Assembly: GCA_902791785.1 (NCBI GenBank) | Contig: CADAXH010000049.1 | Coordinates: 1-9,416 of the forward strand | Origin: an uncultured Ruminococcus sp. | GTDB lineage: Bacteria; Bacillota; Clostridia; Oscillospirales; CAG-272 | Length of the DNA stretch: 9,416 bases | Reading direction: 5' to 3' | Shown: in pieces, positions 6,263-9,416 of the stretch | Layout: the number at the start of each line of letters is the position of its first letter | Numbering within the stretch: position 1 is the stretch's first letter | Translations under genes and position numbers: made by a program | Notes under the pieces: model-generated | What the model was told of the DNA's origin: nothing | Databases searched by the model: none | The model's input: the letters and a program-made list of their open reading frames with translations, nothing else

Positions 6263-6344
6263 TTTTATAATCAATCAGTTATTCGGGTAGTATAACCTGA
6301 GTGTCAGTTTATTCCTATTTGTGATGTTTTATTACACTGCAATT

Positions 6345-6370
6345 CAAATTGTTCCACGTGGAACAATTTG
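6345..6370. promoter_or_regulatory. parS: parS site 3, inside a perfect 26-bp palindrome
   Basis: The 16-bp core TGTTCCACGTGGAACA is at 6350-6365, 103 bp from site 2. Symmetry extends 5 bp further on each side (CAAAT and ATTTG), making the longest perfect palindrome that I noticed in the window. A lone half-site TGTTCCAC follows at 6417-6424. Confidence 0.95.
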
Positions 6371-6424
6371 GAATTCTCCTAGTGCCACCAGTGTTTTCAC
6401 GTTCTCACATTGTTTTTGTTCCAC

Positions 6425-6452
6425 AAAAAAAGCAAACATGTCTGCTTGCTTT
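6425..6452 (-). terminator. Intrinsic terminator of the rlmH-mnmG-rsmG unit
   Basis: In the minus-strand transcript a 7-bp stem (6452-6446 with 6435-6429; AAAGCAA with TTGCTTT) encloses a 10-nt loop. The U run spans 6431-6425, so its first bases also form the stem end. The stem begins at the last base of the rsmG stop codon, so there is virtually no 3' untranslated spacer. The rest of the 375-nt gap (6077-6451) holds the parS sites and the parA promoter; I see no small gene in it. Confidence 0.78.
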
Positions 6453-7189
6453 CACTTAATTGTTTTATTGATTATTGACGAGTACTTTCTCGGATATTCT
6501 GCAGGCGTCTTTTTTGTTTTAGAGAAAACAAATATGGTTCTTTCAAGACCGGTTTGTCCGGATTCACTGTTTTCTTTCAGTTCGAAATCGTCTGTCTCCT
6601 TGAGAACGCATCCAAATTCTTTATATGCCCTGTTCGCTCTTTCAAGTTCTTCTTTTCCGTTCTTACCTTTAAGAGAAACAAACAGTCCTCCGACTTTGAC
6701 CAGAGGAATGCACAGTTCACAAAGAACAGGCAAATCCGCAACAGCCCTGGCGCAGACGAAATCAAATGATTCTCTGTGCTCATCCTTTCCCCATTCTTCA
6801 GCTCTTCCGCCCTGGGCTTTCAGATTATCGAGACTGAGCAAATCCGCAAGTTCATTTACAAACCTGATTTTTTTCTCAGTTGAATCCATTGCGGTGACAT
6901 TCACGTCTTTTCTGGCAATGGCGATAGCCAGGGCAAGAATTCCTCCGCCTGTACCGACATCGAGTACCTTTGCGCCGCTCGGTATATACCGTACAATCTT
7001 CAGTGAATCTGCCCAGTGTTTGATTATGAAGTCCTTTTCGTCTGTTATTGCGGTCAGATTCAGATGTTTGTTTTTTTCAGTAATCTCGGTCTGGGCTCTG
7101 TGAAGTTTCTCTATGATTTCTTCAGAACAGAACTGAGACAGATCGTTTGAAGAGAGAATATCCCTGTATGTCTGAATGTAGTCGCTCAT
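6452..7189 (-). CDS. rsmG: 16S rRNA (guanine-527-N7)-methyltransferase RsmG (GidB)
   Basis: SAM-dependent enzyme that makes m7G527 in the 530 loop of 16S rRNA; loss is known to give low-level streptomycin resistance in several bacteria. It has 245 aa, close to the Bacillus protein. Family elements appear in order: NKHLNLTAI (40-48), KHWADSL (57-63), the SAM-binding motif I VLDVGTGGG (75-83), the acidic motif II end AMDST (100-104), the CARAVADLPVL block (146-156) and VSLKGK (171-176). The residues after motif I read GILALAIAI instead of the more usual GFPGIPLKI. The C-terminal PRK is followed by YSSIINKTIK rather than the common PGxPxKNPL. The ATG at 7189 lies 6 nt after the mnmG stop, and its AAAGG Shine-Dalgarno sequence overlaps the end of mnmG, so translation is probably coupled. 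Confidence 0.96.
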   Translation of the reverse strand: MSDYIQTYRDILSSNDLSQFCSEEIIEKLHRAQTEITEKNKHLNLTAITDEKDFIIKHWADSLKIVRYIPSGAKVLDVGTGGGILALAIAIARKDVNVTAMDSTEKKIRFVNELADLLSLDNLKAQGGRAEEWGKDEHRESFDFVCARAVADLPVLCELCIPLVKVGGLFVSLKGKNGKEELERANRAYKEFGCVLKETDDFELKENSESGQTGLERTIFVFSKTKKTPAEYPRKYSSIINKTIK

Positions 7190-7195
7190 GAGAAA

Positions 7196-9088
7196 TCAGC
7201 CTTTCGAAGAATCAAGATAGATCAGGAGCACTTCAATATCTGCCGGGCTTACACCGGATATCCTTGATGCTTCACCTATTGTAAAAGGTCTCTGTTTAGT
7301 CAGCTTCTGAGCTGCTTCAGTGCTCAGACCCCTTATTTTCATATAGTCAGTGTCGGACGGAATCTTTTTCTTTTCCAGCTTTTCGAATCTTGCAGCTTCT
7401 GCAAACTGTTTTTTGATATATCCTTCATATTTGATTCTGGTCACGACACCGAATATAACATCACTTGGGAGCTCAGGCCTGTTTTTGTCGACGGGAGCAA
7501 GCATTTCGTATGTAACGTCAGGTCTTCTCAATACGTCAGACAATCTGATTCCGGTTGAAATCGGCGCTTCACCTATTGATTCGAGAATAGAGTTGAGATC
7601 GCTGTTTGGAGAAATGACAACGGAATTGCATCTTTCGATTTCTTCGTCAATCATCTTCTGTTTGTTTTGATACATTTTGTATCTTTTTTCTGGCAGAAGT
7701 CCAATTTTATATCCTATTTCACTCAGTCTTTCGTCGGCATTGTCCTGTCTCAGGAGCAGTCTGAATTCCGTTCTTGATGTCATCATCCTGTACGGTTCGC
7801 CTGTTCCTTTAGTGACAAGGTCGTCGATGAGTGTGCCTATGTATGAGCTGTTTCTTGTGAGAGTGACCTGATCTCTTCCTAGAACTTTGAGAGCCGCATT
7901 TATGCCGGCTATAAGCCCCTGAGCTGCAGCTTCTTCGTAGCCTGATGTTCCGTTGAATTGTCCTGCGCCGTAAAGACCTGATATATCCTTGAATTCGAGC
8001 GTCGGGAACAATTGTCTTGAGTCGATGCAGTCGTACTCGATTGCATATGCGCTTCTCATTGTTTCGGCATGTTCAAATCCTTCCATTGATCTGAGCATCT
8101 GAAGCTGAACGTCTGCAGGCATTGAAGACGAAAAGCCCTGCAGATACATCTCATTCATTCCTTCACCCGTCGGTTCAAGGAACAGCTGGTGTCTCGTCTT
8201 GTCTTTGAATCTGACGACTTTGTCTTCTATACTTGGGCAGTATCTCGGTCCTATACCCTTGATATCTCCCGAATACAGAGGCGATCTGTGAAGGTTGTCG
8301 CGTATAATCTGGTGAGTCTTTTCGTTTGTATATGCTATATAGCAGGGAAGTTTCGGACGTTTCTGAAGTTCATTTACATCCGTATCCTTGCTGTAAGGCT
8401 CAAGTATTTCATTTCCTTCCTGGATTTCAAGTTTTGAATAATCCACACTTCTTGAATCTATTCTCGGAGGAGTACCTGTTTTGAATCTGTAGAACTCTAT
8501 TCCGAGCTTTTTCAATGATTCAGTAAGACCGACAGCTGCATGGAGTCCGTCGGGGCCTGATGAATATCTCACTTCTCCGATTATGACGCGTGAATCGAGA
8601 TATGTGCCTGTGCACACAACGACCGCCTTGACTTCCCAGACGCCTCCAAGTCTTGTGACAACGCTGCAGACGGAAGTCTTTCCGTCTGTATTCTGCGTTC
8701 TTACGTCGACAATTTCAGCCTGAATGAGTCTCAGATTGTCTGTGTGTTCACACGTTTTTTTCATTACTTCCTGGTATTTTCTTCTGTCAGCCTGTATCCT
8801 CTTGGACTGAACAGCAGGGCCCTTGCTGGAGTTCAATGTTCTGTCCTGCAGCATTACTTTGTCCGCTGCGCGCCCCATCTCGCCTCCGAGAGCGTCAACT
8901 TCATATACCAACTGGCCTTTTCCGGTTCCGCCTATAGACGGGTTGCAGGGCATATTTGCAACTGCGTCGTTTGATATTGTAAACAGAACAGTTGAACAGC
9001 CCAGTCTTGCCGAAGCCAAAGCTGCTTCGACACCTGCGTGACCTGCACCTATAACCGCCACATCGGCTTGACCTGCTAAATATTCCAT
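7196..9088 (-). CDS. mnmG: tRNA uridine-5-carboxymethylaminomethyl modification enzyme MnmG (GidA)
   Basis: FAD enzyme that, with the GTPase MnmE, installs (carboxymethyl)aminomethyl on C5 of wobble U34 in several tRNAs. I chose the ATG at 9088-9086 (630 aa) because MEYLAGQADVAVIG matches the family N-terminus. An in-frame GTG at 9103-9101 would add five residues (numbers below include them). Visible features are the Rossmann FAD motif VIGAGHAGVEAA (17-28), the CNPSIGG element with Cys53, the KTGTPPRID loop (208-216), GPRYCPSIEDK with the second conserved Cys289, AGQFNGTSGYEEAAAQG near the C-terminal part of the FAD domain, and a complete helical tRNA/MnmE-binding C-terminus. Small departures from the common consensus, such as GGTGKGQLV for GGPAKGHLV, look like lineage variation. 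mnmE, often the upstream neighbour, is not here; rlmH is. A hairpin overlaps the start region (9097-9114). Confidence 0.96.
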   Translation of the reverse strand: MEYLAGQADVAVIGAGHAGVEAALASARLGCSTVLFTISNDAVANMPCNPSIGGTGKGQLVYEVDALGGEMGRAADKVMLQDRTLNSSKGPAVQSKRIQADRRKYQEVMKKTCEHTDNLRLIQAEIVDVRTQNTDGKTSVCSVVTRLGGVWEVKAVVVCTGTYLDSRVIIGEVRYSSGPDGLHAAVGLTESLKKLGIEFYRFKTGTPPRIDSRSVDYSKLEIQEGNEILEPYSKDTDVNELQKRPKLPCYIAYTNEKTHQIIRDNLHRSPLYSGDIKGIGPRYCPSIEDKVVRFKDKTRHQLFLEPTGEGMNEMYLQGFSSSMPADVQLQMLRSMEGFEHAETMRSAYAIEYDCIDSRQLFPTLEFKDISGLYGAGQFNGTSGYEEAAAQGLIAGINAALKVLGRDQVTLTRNSSYIGTLIDDLVTKGTGEPYRMMTSRTEFRLLLRQDNADERLSEIGYKIGLLPEKRYKMYQNKQKMIDEEIERCNSVVISPNSDLNSILESIGEAPISTGIRLSDVLRRPDVTYEMLAPVDKNRPELPSDVIFGVVTRIKYEGYIKKQFAEAARFEKLEKKKIPSDTDYMKIRGLSTEAAQKLTKQRPFTIGEASRISGVSPADIEVLLIYLDSSKG

Positions 9089-9096
9089 AAAATTCA

Positions 9097-9114
9097 GCGA
9101 CACGAGAGTGTCGC
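9097..9114 (-). promoter_or_regulatory. Hairpin between the Shine-Dalgarno sequence and start codon of mnmG
   Basis: The minus-strand RNA has GCGACAC-TCTC-GTGTCGC, a perfect 7-bp stem with a 4-nt loop, flanked upstream by AAAGGG (a Shine-Dalgarno-like sequence) and downstream by 8 nt before the ATG at 9088. Unfolded, the distance is 26 nt, too long for initiation; folded, the effective spacing is 8 nt. The alternative GTG start (9103-9101) lies inside the 3' arm of the stem. A weak terminator is less likely because the following TGAATTTT is not a proper U-tract. Confidence 0.55.
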
Positions 9115-9125
9115 CCCTTTCTTTT

Positions 9126-9416
9126 CTATTTGTGATAATTTCCGCCCGACAATATGTTTCCAGCTCTGTAGATCTGCTCGAGCAACAGTATTTTTGCCAT
9201 TCTGTGAGTAAAAGTCATTTTTGACAGCGACAGTTTTACGTCGCAGGCGTTTTTTACTCTCTCGTCCATTCCGTAAGGTCCGCCTATTACAAAGCAGACT
9301 CTTGAATGACCCTGGTTTGCAGCCTTTTCAAACAGTTCGGAGAATTCCTCTGAAGAGTACTGCTTTCCTTCGACGCAGAGTGCTATGTTATATGATTTCT
9401 TAGGCAGAGCCTGAAG
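9126..9416 (-). CDS. rlmH: 23S rRNA (pseudouridine-1915-N3)-methyltransferase RlmH, N-terminus outside the window
   Basis: SPOUT-class SAM enzyme that methylates N3 of pseudouridine 1915 in helix 69 of 23S rRNA, acting on assembled 70S ribosomes as a homodimer. The last 96 residues are visible, ending at TAG 9128-9126; the family is about 159 aa, so roughly 63 N-terminal residues lie beyond the right edge. Diagnostic elements are LCVEGKQYSSEEF, the knot segment VIGGPYGMDERV (SAM-binding GGPYG), LSLSKMTFTHRMAKILLLEQIYRA, and the C-terminal YHK that ends almost every family member and contributes to the active site. The more common C-terminal RAFKI..GEPYHK is here RAGNILSGGNYHK. mnmG starts 37 nt downstream (22 nt if the GTG start is used), so co-transcription is likely. 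Confidence 0.96.
   Translation of the reverse strand, partial: LQALPKKSYNIALCVEGKQYSSEEFSELFEKAANQGHSRVCFVIGGPYGMDERVKNACDVKLSLSKMTFTHRMAKILLLEQIYRAGNILSGGNYHK

Noticed and set aside
6321..7103. 260-codon open frame on the plus strand opposite rsmG, beginning within the parS region
   Set aside because: It is a shadow of rsmG: low-complexity Ser/Phe-rich translation, no ribosome binding site, it runs through parS 3 and the terminator, and rsmG on the other strand has clear family motifs.
8439..8447. TAATCCACA in mnmG as a DnaA box
   Set aside because: One mismatch to TTATCCACA, isolated, and in coding sequence; no cluster, so no support for an origin here.

Overview
The window looks like a chromosomal segment from an anaerobic, low-to-moderate-GC Bacillota, most likely class Clostridia. 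The reasons are AGGAGG-type ribosome binding sites, near-perfect TTGACA-N17-TATAAT promoters, RNase Y instead of RNase E, an SLH-domain surface protein, and the origin-proximal order rlmH-mnmG-rsmG-parS-parA-parB. The genus cannot be named from sequence alone. Every gene is on the minus strand, so transcription runs from high to low coordinates.

Layout in the direction of transcription: (1) 9416-6452 carries the 3' part of rlmH (rRNA methyltransferase), mnmG (tRNA wobble-uridine modification) and rsmG (rRNA methyltransferase). They are tightly packed and end at an intrinsic terminator that abuts the rsmG stop codon. (2) 6451-6077 is a 375-nt intergenic region with three perfect 16-bp parS palindromes about 100 bp apart and a consensus promoter reading into parA. 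(3) 6076-2657 is a four-gene operon: parA, parB, serS and an uncharacterised two-TM membrane protein, closed by a strong hairpin terminator. (4) 2534-940 is a separate unit with its own perfect promoter, encoding RNase Y (rny), plus a terminator. This rny copy is broken: roughly 100 nt are missing exactly at the HD catalytic motif, and the frame shifts at that point. (5) 882-1 holds the promoter, a structured leader and the first 257 codons of a secreted three-repeat SLH-domain protein that runs off the left edge.

Functionally, parA/parB/parS is the chromosome-segregation module, with its centromere sites inside the control region of its own operon. rlmH, mnmG, rsmG and serS serve translation, RNase Y is the main mRNA-decay endonuclease, and the SLH protein belongs to the cell envelope. 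I see no CRISPR array, insertion sequence, phage gene, tRNA or rRNA, and no convincing DnaA-box cluster. No novel multi-gene system is apparent. The points most worth a second look are the RNase Y lesion, the evenly spaced parS cluster, a hairpin between the Shine-Dalgarno sequence and start codon of mnmG, and the structured leader and palindromic upstream site of the SLH gene.
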